A DNA stretch of 49,699 nt from assembly GCA_020630335.1 (NCBI GenBank), contig JAHDBN010000018.1, forward strand, positions 1 through 49,699. Reading direction: 5' to 3'. Of the stretch, positions 35,220 to 43,802 are shown one piece after another. Each line of letters opens with the position of its first letter. Position 1 is the stretch's first letter. The stretch is from Bacteriovoracaceae bacterium. GTDB taxonomy: Bacteria; Bdellovibrionota; Bacteriovoracia; Bacteriovoracales; Bacteriovoracaceae. The translations under genes and the position numbers were made by a program. The notes under the pieces are model-generated. The model did not search any database, had not been told where the DNA came from, and saw only the letters and a list, made by a program, of their open reading frames with translations.

Positions 35220-36301
35220 TGAAATTATTAATCATCAATAATATCAATCAAGGCGTTCAATTTGCTCTTGAGAACAAGATTGATGAAGTCTTTTATTTCC
35301 CAAAAGATTTTTCAGCTTTGCAAAAAGAACATCACAAAGAGTGTTTTGAAGAAATAAAAAATGCTTTGCCAACATCAATTTACTTAAAATCTCTAGATGA
35401 AAAAAACATTGATTATATAAGTGCATGGAAAGCTTTTGATGAGTTAGCATTATGTAAAAAATATAATGCCAGCTTGCTACCTCAAAATACTCTAATCGAT
35501 AGTTATGACTTTAAATCTAAAGAATCATTCTCATCTTTTCGTAAAAAAGTAGAGCCTAATCTTCCCAAGCGATATGAAAATGAATTTCAATATGAAGATC
35601 AAGGAGTGTTCAAAAAATTAAATGAGTATTTTAAAGACTCTAAGGCAAGTACTTATTTTGAGACGAGAAATGGGTTAGTGGGCGATACTTTTTCAACAAA
35701 GTTTTCTAAGTATCTTGCTAGTGGTCGATTAAATGTTAGGATACTTTACAATAAAGTGTATAATTATGAACTTGAAAAAGGAGCTAATAAATCAACTTAC
35801 TGGATTAAATTTGAGCTTTTATGGAGAGACTTTTTTTATCATAGTGGTTTTCATTATCATGAAAAGATTTTTTCTAATGATGGATTGTATCAGAAAAACA
35901 ACTTCTCTAATACAGATGCAGTTAATAATGATCTTGTTATTAGTAAAATCAAAGAGCAAAAAATTATACACTCAGCTTTTAAAGAGCTGGTATTAACTGG
36001 ATATCTTTCTAATAGAATAAGGCAGATTTTTGCAAGTTTCTGGATTAATGACTTGAGAATTGATTGGCGCTTAGGAGCAAGATTTTTTGAAATGCATCTA
36101 ATCGATTATGATGTTTTTATTAATTGGGGAAATTGGCAATATCTTGCTGGTGTAGGGCATGACCCCCGAGGCAAACGTTACTTTAATATAAAAAAACAAA
36201 TAAGAAATTATGATTCTCAAGGAAAATATCTTTCTTATTGGAAAGAATTCGATATAGACCTTGAGAATATTTTAAAAAACTTTTTTCTGAATACAACCTA
36301 G
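35219..36301 (+). CDS. DASH-type cryptochrome/photolyase homologue with short N-terminus
   Basis: The 360-residue protein carries the FAD-binding half of DASH photolyases: SSFRKKVEP, TKFSKYLASGRLNVRILY, TYWIKFELLWRDFF, RQIFASFWINDLRIDW, and INWGNWQYLAGVGHDPRGKRYFNI. The N-terminal antenna domain is only about 110-120 residues, whereas DASH proteins usually have over 400 residues with a full Rossmann-like antenna domain; the usual first strand (VWFRNDLRLxDN) is absent. It probably binds FAD and repairs or senses UV damage without a normal antenna cofactor site. The end overlaps the carbonic anhydrase gene. Confidence 0.8.
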   Translation: MKLLIINNINQGVQFALENKIDEVFYFPKDFSALQKEHHKECFEEIKNALPTSIYLKSLDEKNIDYISAWKAFDELALCKKYNASLLPQNTLIDSYDFKSKESFSSFRKKVEPNLPKRYENEFQYEDQGVFKKLNEYFKDSKASTYFETRNGLVGDTFSTKFSKYLASGRLNVRILYNKVYNYELEKGANKSTYWIKFELLWRDFFYHSGFHYHEKIFSNDGLYQKNNFSNTDAVNNDLVISKIKEQKIIHSAFKELVLTGYLSNRIRQIFASFWINDLRIDWRLGARFFEMHLIDYDVFINWGNWQYLAGVGHDPRGKRYFNIKKQIRNYDSQGKYLSYWKEFDIDLENILKNFFLNTT

Positions 36302-36864
36302 CCTAAAAAACTTACTGATCCATCATTCAAGCTATAGTAAGCCGGTAGAACTTTTAAGTTATTGTTTTTTACAGCTTCAGAAATAATACTTGATCGATTA
36401 ATCAATTCTTGTGAAGCATGAGTGGCATTTCTCTTTACTACTTCATTAACATCATCAGTTGATCCTGAACATAAGGCAGGAGTTATTTGAGAAGTTAAAT
36501 GATTTAAATTATAACCATTATCTCCACCAGCAATGGTAGCGGCTACTGCTCCACAACTTTCATGTCCTAGCACAACAATAACTTTAGTTTTTAAATGAGC
36601 AACAGCATATTCGATACTTGCGATTGAATCTGTATTCGCAATATTTCCTGCAACTCTAACTGTAAAAAGCTCCCCTAAGCCTGTATCAAAAGCAAGCTCT
36701 GGAACGACTCGACTATCAGCGCAGCTCAATACTATGGCAAATGGTTCTTGGCCTGAAGTTAATACTCCTCTTCTTGAATTGTCTCTTAATAAGTCATTTG
36801 TTTTGTCTTCTACAAAACGCTTATTACCTTCTTTTAGTCTGGTTAAAATTTGATCTATTGTCAT
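36298..36864 (-). CDS. Beta-class carbonic anhydrase
   Basis: The 188-residue protein has all zinc and catalytic residues of beta carbonic anhydrase: Cys48, Asp50 and Arg52 in CADSR, and His101 and Cys104 in GHESCG. There is no signal peptide, so it acts in the cytoplasm, interconverting CO2 and bicarbonate. A SulP transporter and its regulator are encoded about 0.7 kb away, suggesting bicarbonate supply. AAAGGAGC precedes the start at 36864. Confidence 0.93.
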   Translation of the reverse strand: MTIDQILTRLKEGNKRFVEDKTNDLLRDNSRRGVLTSGQEPFAIVLSCADSRVVPELAFDTGLGELFTVRVAGNIANTDSIASIEYAVAHLKTKVIVVLGHESCGAVAATIAGGDNGYNLNHLTSQITPALCSGSTDDVNEVVKRNATHASQELINRSSIISEAVKNNNLKVLPAYYSLNDGSVSFLG

Positions 36865-36958
36865 TTCATAGCTCCTTTTTTTATTTTTTTACATTATATA
36901 TAAAATTCATCTTTATATCCATTAAATTAGAAGTGAAAAGTGGTTGTCTTACTTATTT

Positions 36959-37483
36959 TTAATAAAGCTCAGATAGTTTTCCCTGCCAAAAAGGTTCGGG
37001 ATTGTTAGATAGAAAACTCTCAATTTTATATAGTAATGCTTGCCATGATTTTGGATTCCCAGTCTTGATATAATTTATACCAAAAATAATATTTTGATCT
37101 TCTGTCTTAGGAAGAAATTGTAAATTGACATAGTCTTTAAAGTCCAGAACAAGAGGTTCATGTAAGTCAAAGTCAAAAGCATGATTATCAGCAATTAAAA
37201 CAAAATGAAAATATCCTAAGTTTTTTCTCGTATTAGGGGAATTTCTAGTATAAAAACCACTAGTTTCTAAAAATCCTAACCCACTAACTTTTAAAATGTA
37301 TGAGTTCTCGAGATTAATTTTTTGATCGAGTGCAAGCTTAACAAAGTTTTTAATATTTTGCCCACAGAACCTAGGTTTGTATATGGAGTTAAAATTATTG
37401 TGAAATAAAGTTTCTAAACTCTCTAAGTCAGCACCAATTGCAAAGTTCACTACTAAAAAAAAGGTGAATATAATTTTTTTCAT
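36959..37483 (-). CDS. Secreted protein with possible papain-like Cys/His/Asp arrangement
   Basis: The 174-residue protein has a signal peptide (MKKIIFTFFLVVNFAIGA) and AAAGGAA before the ATG. Residues RFCGQNIKNFVKLAL (Cys40 at the start of a helix), YFHFVLIADNHAFDFDL (His93, Asp104/106) follow the spacing of papain-fold deamidase/peptidase toxins, where Cys heads a helix and His starts a strand followed by an Asp. No family is recognised. The idea of a Cys enzyme is inference. Confidence 0.5.
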   Translation of the reverse strand: MKKIIFTFFLVVNFAIGADLESLETLFHNNFNSIYKPRFCGQNIKNFVKLALDQKINLENSYILKVSGLGFLETSGFYTRNSPNTRKNLGYFHFVLIADNHAFDFDLHEPLVLDFKDYVNLQFLPKTEDQNIIFGINYIKTGNPKSWQALLYKIESFLSNNPEPFWQGKLSELY

Positions 37484-37564
37484 GCGTTCCTTTTAGCATG
37501 AGTCATTTGCTTTGAATAACGAGGTAAAAACAGTTATGAAAGAATTAAAGGAATGCTGTGTCAA

Positions 37565-37606
37565 AAAAAGCTTCCTGACATGATAATTCCTGCCAGGAAG
37601 CTTTTT
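37565..37606 (-). terminator. Strong terminator of the SulP gene
   Basis: AAAAAGCTTCCTG (37565-37577) pairs perfectly with CAGGAAGCTTTTT (37594-37606), 13 base pairs. On the minus strand the hairpin follows the stop at 37613 by a few bases and ends in TTTTTTTGA. Confidence 0.85.
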
Positions 37607-37612
37607 GTTTTA

Positions 37613-39079
37613 TTAGGGAAATAAAACTAAGGCTTCTTTCTTGCGACGAGTAGTCACTTCTGAAACCCAATCGTTTATCTCATTTTTAATAGACTTATCA
37701 ACATATTGAGCTTTGGATAAATCCAGAGTTACTTTTTTAGTAGAATCTAGTTGAATATCTTCTAGTTCTTTTGAAATTTTTGGTATGTGAAGAAAGGTTG
37801 CTTTCCCACTCATTAAAAGCTCGATTTCATCTTCACTTTCAATCTTTTTTATATCTAATTTCAATATCTCGCTCATTAAAGCAACCAAAGAAATAAAGAA
37901 ACCTACAATGACTCCAGTTAATAAGTCAGTAGTAGTGATTAATCCCAGAGTTAGCATGAAAACCATGCCTTCTTTCTTATCTTCTCTAAATAGTTGAGGA
38001 ATAGATTTGATATCTAAAAGTTTAATACCTGTATAAATTAAAATTCCAGCAAGAGCAGAGATAGGTATTAATTGTAAAACTTGAGGAAAGAAAAAGACTA
38101 GGCATAACAACCAGATTCCGTGCATAACTGCAGCTCCTCTCGTTTTTCCGCCAGACTCTATATTGGCACTTGATCTAACAATAACCCCTGTTAACGGTAA
38201 AGCCCCAACCATTCCTGCGACCATATTTCCAAGGCCTTGAGCAAAAATTTCTTGATTATAATCAGATTTTTCTTTAGTGAGTTTATCTACTGCATTTACA
38301 CATAATAAGCTTTCAGCACTAGCAACAAATGCAATAGCAATTGCAGAAAAGACAAGGCCAAAACTAAACATCGAAAAAGATTCCATGCTGATAAAATTGA
38401 TTTCTGAAATTAGATCATTAGGGATTTTTACAAAATCTATTCCTAGGCCCATGAAGTTTGCAATGCATGATGAAGCTATAATTGCGAACAAGGGAGCTGG
38501 AAATTTCTTATTTAACTTAGGTAAGGTTTTTTGCCATACAAGAATCATCACAACTACTGAAATGGCAAGCAAGAAAGAAATTACTGCCAAGCTATTTGTA
38601 GAAAGATTATTAAAAGCAACTTGAGGTAAACTTAATATATTAGTAAGTCCATTTCCTCCAGGCTTATTGATTAAAGCTATATGAAGCTGAGAAATTAAAA
38701 TTAATAGGCCTATTCCTGCTAGCATTCCTTTGATCAGGGCAGGAGAAATTGCTCTGAAATATTGAGCCAGTTTGAATCGATACATAATTATTTGAAATGC
38801 CCCTGCTATTAATCCCAGAGGGACAAGAGCCTCTACTCCATATTTTTCAACGTATTGAAAAACCATGACAGCTAATCCCGCAGCAGGACCACTTACTTGA
38901 AGTGGAGATCCGGCAAAGGTTCCTACAATTAGTCCCCCGATAATACCAGATAAAAGCCCAACCATTGGCTCTACACCAGATGCAAGAGCGATCCCCATAC
39001 ATAGTGGCAAAGCCACTAAAAATACGACGAGGGATGATAAAAAATCATTGAAAAAACTTTCTTTAAAATAGCGTTGCAC
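37613..39079 (-). CDS. SulP family transporter, probable bicarbonate carrier
   Basis: The start is GTG at 39079 with AAGGAG 6 bases upstream. The 488-residue protein has the SulP entry GIALASGVEPMVGLLSGIIGG, VSGPAAGLAV, about ten further membrane segments and a short C-terminal STAS domain (VTLDLSKAQYVDKS). The linked carbonic anhydrase and divergent LysR gene favour bicarbonate uptake (BicA-like) over sulfate, but this is inference. A terminator follows the gene. Confidence 0.88.
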   Translation of the reverse strand: MQRYFKESFFNDFLSSLVVFLVALPLCMGIALASGVEPMVGLLSGIIGGLIVGTFAGSPLQVSGPAAGLAVMVFQYVEKYGVEALVPLGLIAGAFQIIMYRFKLAQYFRAISPALIKGMLAGIGLLILISQLHIALINKPGGNGLTNILSLPQVAFNNLSTNSLAVISFLLAISVVVMILVWQKTLPKLNKKFPAPLFAIIASSCIANFMGLGIDFVKIPNDLISEINFISMESFSMFSFGLVFSAIAIAFVASAESLLCVNAVDKLTKEKSDYNQEIFAQGLGNMVAGMVGALPLTGVIVRSSANIESGGKTRGAAVMHGIWLLCLVFFFPQVLQLIPISALAGILIYTGIKLLDIKSIPQLFREDKKEGMVFMLTLGLITTTDLLTGVIVGFFISLVALMSEILKLDIKKIESEDEIELLMSGKATFLHIPKISKELEDIQLDSTKKVTLDLSKAQYVDKSIKNEINDWVSEVTTRRKKEALVLFP

Positions 39080-39153
39080 ACCATACTCCTTTTATTGAGA
39101 TGAATTCACTTTTTTATTTTTAAATTTTAATCATTATCATCTTAATTCATAAT

Positions 39154-39190
39154 TTGATGAAATGTATAAAATCAATCCAGAATATTGATT
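39154..39190. promoter_or_regulatory. LysR-type operator candidate between SulP and regulator
   Basis: AATCAAT (39170-39176) and ATTGATT (39184-39190) form a perfect 7-bp inverted repeat with 7 bases between, fitting the T-N11-A LysR box. A further half-site TTGAT lies at 39154-39158. The region separates the divergent SulP and LysR genes. Confidence 0.45.
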
Positions 39191-39207
39191 TCTTCAATGT
39201 ATAAGGT

Positions 39208-40122
39208 ATGATGATTGACATGAAATGGATTAATTATCATCATTTAATTTACTTTAGGACTATAGCTAAGAATGGAACTATTTCAGCAGCTTCTAAACTG
39301 CTAAGTGTTGGGCAACCAGCTCTAAGTTCTCAGTTAAAAAACTTTGAAGAACGCTTGGGAATTAAGCTCTTTGATAGAAAGAATAAGAGACTAGTTTTAA
39401 CAGAAGCAGGACATGTTGCCTTAGAGTATGCAGATAAAATTAACGATCTTGGACAAGAGTTAGTCAAAGTCTTAGAAGAGCAATCTTTTAGTGAGGAAGC
39501 TCCTTTAAACCTTTCAATAGGGGCTATAGATAGCATACCTAAGCATTTAATTTGCGATATCGTGGATTTTGCTCACAAGAAAACGGGTTGCTACTTGAGT
39601 ATCTTTGAAGAATCAAAAGATTCACTTTTAAGACAATTAGAGTCTCATAATATAGAAGCAATTATTTCAGATCATGAAGCAACTTCTTTAGAGCGAAAAA
39701 AAGTTATCTCAAAAAGAATTCTTAATCGACCAATTAGTGTTTACGGAGCTCCAAAGTTTAAAGGTTTAAAGAAAAAATTTCCTAAATCTCTTGATGGAGT
39801 ACCCTGCATTCTTCCTACTAAGCACTCTAAAATACGACACGATGTTGAGCACTATTTCGAGTTACATAATGTGAGGCCTGTCATTATTGCTCAAACTCAA
39901 GATACATCGCTGCAAAAGATATTAGCTGCTAAGGGAGATGGAATCATATTCTTGCCATTATTTACAACCAAAGAGCTTGTTCAGGAAGATAAATTAATAA
40001 ATATTGGGAAATTAAGAAATGTCTATGCAGAGTATTACTTAATCTATTCTAAGCGAGTGATTCATAATCCTGCATTAGAACTTATTGTTAATCAAAACTT
40101 TCAAAAAATGAAATTAGGCTAA
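39208..40122 (+). CDS. LysR family transcriptional regulator (NhaR-like)
   Basis: The 304-residue protein has an N-terminal winged helix (INYHHLIYFRTIAKNGTISAASKLLSVGQPALSSQLKNFE split over about 8-48) with NhaR-like wording, and a periplasmic-binding-like effector domain (about 95-300). ATG codons at 39208, 39211 and 39220 are all in frame; AAGG at 39203 favours the first two. It probably regulates the divergent SulP transporter and perhaps the antiporter gene that converges on it, since NhaR itself controls Na+/H+ antiport. Confidence 0.88.
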   Translation: MMIDMKWINYHHLIYFRTIAKNGTISAASKLLSVGQPALSSQLKNFEERLGIKLFDRKNKRLVLTEAGHVALEYADKINDLGQELVKVLEEQSFSEEAPLNLSIGAIDSIPKHLICDIVDFAHKKTGCYLSIFEESKDSLLRQLESHNIEAIISDHEATSLERKKVISKRILNRPISVYGAPKFKGLKKKFPKSLDGVPCILPTKHSKIRHDVEHYFELHNVRPVIIAQTQDTSLQKILAAKGDGIIFLPLFTTKELVQEDKLINIGKLRNVYAEYYLIYSKRVIHNPALELIVNQNFQKMKLG

Positions 40123-40126
40123 TAGA

Positions 40127-41290
40127 TTAGTTATACTCCACTTTTGAAGTGTCATGTGTAATAGGTTGCTCTTTTTCAAATAAGAAAGCCGGGAGCAGAC
40201 TTGCTATAATCGTATAAATAATAAGTCCAAATAATATAGAATCTTTTATGATAAATTGTTCTTTTAGTATACTAACTATGACTAATCCAAAGATCAGATT
40301 TGGCATAAGAGCTTTTGCTACTGTTTTATTCTTGTCTTGAAAATCTTCAATAAAGTATTTTATTCCTAAATCAACACTGTAAAGCCGAATAGGAATAACG
40401 CTTATGATAAGTAATAAGCCTATGATTAATCCTTCTTGATTTATCATGTTCATTTTTAGAATCATACCTGCTTTGAAAAAGTAAAAGGGGACAAATATAA
40501 TAAAAAAACTACCAATTGCTTCTAAGATACTTTCCGATTTATCACTTTTCATAAAATGAGTAAATTGTCCTGCTACTATACCAGTAATGAAAGCACCAAC
40601 AAGATAATGAGTACCTATCTTTTTAGTGATGACTCCCGTGGCAAATGCAATCAAGACAAGAAAAGAGACTTCTGTTCCTGGAGCATAAGGTGCAATGACC
40701 TTTAGAAAGAAAGTAAAAATTCTTGGTAGTGAAAATATTAAAAACAATAAGATAAGTGTTGAGATCAGCAAAGATTGAGGGTCATTTATCTGAAGAGAGA
40801 AAAATAAAACAATAATTGCGGCAATCTCTTTAGATATTGCCTTTAATTTTATCCAAGACTTTTGCTCATCAGTCATTTTAAAGCTTTTTAAAGAACTTAA
40901 AATAAAACCTGCTGAAGGAGTTAAAACAGCAATGGAAACTATCAGTGATATCTGTAAAGATAAATCAAGAGCATAGCAAAGAGCTGTGGATAGTAAGAAG
41001 ATTATGATTAGTGATTTTAGTAAATATTTTAAAATTGGTCGCTTTTTCGAGTTAATCTCATCGAGTTCTATCTCTAAGCCGGCAAATAAAAACAAAGATG
41101 TAATTCCTAGCATGGAAAGTATTGAAATAATTTGATTTTGTTGTTGATCTTCTCCAAAGAAGAAGACAAAAATTGTTCCTAAGAAGAAAGCTGTAATGCC
41201 CGAAGGAATTTTCAAACGCATAAAGAGTTTAGGGAGAAAAAGAATTGCTCCTACTAAAAGAATATTTAAATATTCAATACTAATGTTCAT
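40127..41290 (-). CDS. CPA2 family cation:proton antiporter
   Basis: The 387-residue protein has about 12 hydrophobic segments and the CPA2 (Kef/NapA) core without C-terminal TrkA domains: LGITSLFLFAGLEIELDEI, then AVLTPSAGFILSSLK and LVGAFITGIVAGQF. The conserved Asp-Asp of NapA is replaced by the TPSA region, so ion coupling may resemble the KefB-like group. It may exchange Na+ or K+ for protons. It lies 4 bp from the end of the LysR gene and shares operator-like heptamers with it. Confidence 0.85.
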   Translation of the reverse strand: MNISIEYLNILLVGAILFLPKLFMRLKIPSGITAFFLGTIFVFFFGEDQQQNQIISILSMLGITSLFLFAGLEIELDEINSKKRPILKYLLKSLIIIFLLSTALCYALDLSLQISLIVSIAVLTPSAGFILSSLKSFKMTDEQKSWIKLKAISKEIAAIIVLFFSLQINDPQSLLISTLILLFLIFSLPRIFTFFLKVIAPYAPGTEVSFLVLIAFATGVITKKIGTHYLVGAFITGIVAGQFTHFMKSDKSESILEAIGSFFIIFVPFYFFKAGMILKMNMINQEGLIIGLLLIISVIPIRLYSVDLGIKYFIEDFQDKNKTVAKALMPNLIFGLVIVSILKEQFIIKDSILFGLIIYTIIASLLPAFLFEKEQPITHDTSKVEYN

Positions 41291-41344
41291 TTGATTATTA
41301 TATCACTTTGGAGTTATTTACATATTCGGTATTATATAGATTTA

Positions 41345-41363
41345 TCATTGATTAAATCAATGA
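41345..41363. promoter_or_regulatory. Perfect palindrome upstream of antiporter gene
   Basis: TCATTGATT-A-AATCAATGA is a perfect 9+1+9 palindrome 54 bp upstream of the antiporter start. It contains the heptamers ATTGATT and AATCAAT found in the SulP-LysR intergenic region, though in the opposite order. Confidence 0.45.
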
Positions 41364-41496
41364 CAAGGGCTTGGATTTTTAACAATAATTTACTTTCTAG
41401 AAGTGATTTTGATCAAACTTTCCATACCAATCTTTAAAGATAATATAAGAAGTTTTGTTTTTTCTTTTTATCGAGAGCTACTATTTAGGTAACATT

Positions 41497-41539
41497 CCCT
41501 GAGACACTTAGGGTTTATTTGATTTCTAAATCAAATAAA
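41497..41539 (+). promoter_or_regulatory. Two adjacent leader hairpins (attenuator-like)
   Basis: CCCTGA/TTAGGG (41497-41513, one G-U) is followed at once by TTTATTTGATTT, which itself pairs with AAATCAAATAAA (41528-41539) as a perfect 12-bp inverted repeat. The first hairpin plus T-rich stretch looks like a terminator; the second could sequester that stretch. They precede the small gene at 41557 by 17 bp. Confidence 0.4.
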
Positions 41540-41556
41540 GATAACTTTAAATTATC

Positions 41557-41787
41557 ATGGTTGAAGAAAGTAATAAATATGATCAGCAAAAGATGCAAAT
41601 TGAAAAACTTATCAAAGAATTGATACTAAAAGATGAAACTTTGTATTACACTCCTACGATAGATCTTTGTCATATGCTTTATGAGCGCATTCAAGCTGGT
41701 CAAATTAATAAAACCCAAAGAGAGCTATTAAGTGATTTATCTCTGAAGGATATTCAAATCTTTTTAAGTTATTCCAGTTGTTGCTAA
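41557..41787 (+). CDS. Small unknown protein
   Basis: The 76-residue protein is charged and mostly helical and ends in Ser-Ser-Cys-Cys. No signal peptide, membrane segment or family is recognised. It lies 10 bp before the SDR fusion gene, whose ribosome binding site overlaps its stop, so the two are probably one operon. No strong ribosome binding site precedes its own ATG, so the call is moderate. Confidence 0.45.
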   Translation: MVEESNKYDQQKMQIEKLIKELILKDETLYYTPTIDLCHMLYERIQAGQINKTQRELLSDLSLKDIQIFLSYSSCC

Positions 41788-41797
41788 AAGGATTGTT

Positions 41798-43180
41798 TTG
41801 AAAGCTCAAATCATTTTTAAAACGCTTTTCTTATACTTAGCCTGGTATCTTATTATTTCTTTGGGGCCTCAGTATCAATACATTATTTATATCTCTACAA
41901 TTCTTTTAAGCTTTGTGAGTTTTTATTTTTACAGGCCACCTGTTTCATTTGCTCACTATGTATTTACTCTAGTGTTTTTTGCAATTTTTGGTGCAGTACA
42001 AGATTCTCTTTTTCAACAAATGGGTCTTGTTAGCTATGGTCAAGCTAGCTTTCCTTGGTGGTTAAATGCTCTTTATATTTTATTTATTTGTTACTATGGT
42101 GATCTTTTTAATTTTGTAGAAAAACTACCAACTTATATTAAATCTTTATTGGGAGCCTCAGGTGCAATCATTAGTTATTATGGTGGAGCTCAAATTTCTC
42201 CCGTGACTATAGAGAGTCCGGTGTTTTATATCTGCCTTGCATTTAGCTGGGCCGTATTCTTTCCTTTAAGTTTTGCTATTTTTGATCCTAAGTTTTTATG
42301 GAATAAGATTTTAGATGCATCAATCTTTTATAGTTTTGATAAATCAGGTTTCCAAAGACATCGCTTAGACTTTAAAGAGTCTTATGATTTTAGAGAGATA
42401 AAAACAGCACTTGTTACTGGTGGTACTTCAGGTATAGGTCTGGAAACTGCCCTTAATCTTGCTAAAGCAGGTGTGGAAGTGATTATTACTGGAAGAAACG
42501 AAGAGAAAGGAATGAAAGCTCAGGGTCAACATTCACTTTTGAAATTCAAACAACTTGACCTAAGTGATTGGGAGAAAGTGAGAAACTTTGTAGATGAACT
42601 TGAAAAAGTTGATTCTATTGTTTTTAATGCTGGCGGAATGCCTGAAAGTTTTAATGTTAATAAGCAAGGTATAGAGATTCAGTTTTCTTCTCAGCTTTAT
42701 GGACATTATCATTTGTTAAAAGCACTTCACTTGAACGATAAAATTTCATCGAACTCACCAATTGTCTGGGTAACTTCTGGTGGAATGTATTTAAGATCTT
42801 TAGATTTAAATAAGATACGAAATAATCCTCAATACGATAAAGTTGCAACTTATGCCAACGTTAAAAGGGCCCAAGTTACAATTGCACCATTGCTTCGATC
42901 TGAATTTAAAAGTTTAAAGATCTACATGATGCATCCTGGGTGGGTCGATACTCCAGGTGTTGAAAGTGCTATTCCAAAGTTTTATGGAAAAATGAAAGGA
43001 AGACTTAGAAGTCCTATTGGTGGGGCCGATACAATCTTATGGTTATTGTCGCGACCATTTAAAGAGGCTGGTTTTTATTTTGATAGAAAGAAAGTGAAAG
43101 ATCATTTTTTTAGATTTACTAAAAAAAGTGAAAAATTGGCAGAAGAACTTTATAATGATTTGCAGGAGAGTTATGAGTGA
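41798..43180 (+). CDS. DUF2878-SDR fusion protein
   Basis: The start is TTG at 41798, preceded by AAAAGGA at 5 bases. The 460-residue protein has about six hydrophobic segments in residues 1-170 that match DUF2878 (SFPWWLNALYILF, LAFSWAVFFPLSFAIF). A soluble short-chain dehydrogenase domain follows: TGGTSGIG cofactor loop near 210, FNAGG, WVTSGG with Ser, and YANVK with the catalytic Tyr and Lys. Retinol-dehydrogenase-like SDRs act on lipophilic alcohols or ketones. In gammaproteobacteria the two parts are usually separate neighbours in photo-oxidative stress and fatty-acid-modifying clusters. Confidence 0.8.
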   Translation: MKAQIIFKTLFLYLAWYLIISLGPQYQYIIYISTILLSFVSFYFYRPPVSFAHYVFTLVFFAIFGAVQDSLFQQMGLVSYGQASFPWWLNALYILFICYYGDLFNFVEKLPTYIKSLLGASGAIISYYGGAQISPVTIESPVFYICLAFSWAVFFPLSFAIFDPKFLWNKILDASIFYSFDKSGFQRHRLDFKESYDFREIKTALVTGGTSGIGLETALNLAKAGVEVIITGRNEEKGMKAQGQHSLLKFKQLDLSDWEKVRNFVDELEKVDSIVFNAGGMPESFNVNKQGIEIQFSSQLYGHYHLLKALHLNDKISSNSPIVWVTSGGMYLRSLDLNKIRNNPQYDKVATYANVKRAQVTIAPLLRSEFKSLKIYMMHPGWVDTPGVESAIPKFYGKMKGRLRSPIGGADTILWLLSRPFKEAGFYFDRKKVKDHFFRFTKKSEKLAEELYNDLQESYE

Positions 43181-43222
43181 TAATTTTTTTGCAGAAGTAG
43201 GTACGAGTAGCTGATGATCCTA

Positions 43223-43609
43223 TTACCACGCTTGGTAATAAAGATTAATAACTAAAGAAAATCCGACAAACCAGACAAGAGATCTAAGTAGTGGTTTGTC
43301 ATAAATATAAAAAATTCCATATAAAACTCTGGCTATAATGAAAGCGACTGCACTTATATCAATTGTCGATTGTTTTACTTCCAAGTAATGCGCTATGAGT
43401 ACTGCAATAGCAAAGGGCGCGAAGGCCTCCCAAGAATTTTGATGTGCCCAATAAGCTCTTTTAGACTTTCCTTCAGAATTCCCCAAAACTTCTCTAGGGT
43501 TTCTATTGTACTTTGTCTTGAAACCACCTTTGATAGATATCTTAGCGTATGCTGTAAAGATAAGAGGAAGAAAACTTGCAATCAAAACACATATAAATCC
43601 AATAGTCAT
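43223..43609 (-). CDS. MAPEG family membrane protein
   Basis: The 128-residue protein has four hydrophobic segments and the MAPEG pattern: NPREVL after the first loop, AHQNSWEAFAPFAIAVLIAH and ARVLYGIFYIYDKPLLRSLVW. It belongs to the COG3686-like branch and not to the YecN-like branch of the protein at 13515. The function is unknown, perhaps membrane glutathione or lipid peroxide chemistry. Its last codons form an 8-bp inverted repeat (TATTACCA/TGGTAATA) that may end transcription. Confidence 0.8.
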   Translation of the reverse strand: MTIGFICVLIASFLPLIFTAYAKISIKGGFKTKYNRNPREVLGNSEGKSKRAYWAHQNSWEAFAPFAIAVLIAHYLEVKQSTIDISAVAFIIARVLYGIFYIYDKPLLRSLVWFVGFSLVINLYYQAW

Positions 43610-43802
43610 AAGTTAATATTCTGAGGATCTTAAAGTAAAAGATCAAGTGATAATCTTACTTATTTTTTATAAAGAACCCAAAACATGAAACTGTAAGTCG
43701 TCAGAACATTTCGGATGGATTAACAGCTACTAGTCATAATTGGGAAATAAAAAATCAAAGCTAATATTTAAGTCTTAAAATAATATACTTTTTTCTTTTT
43801 TG

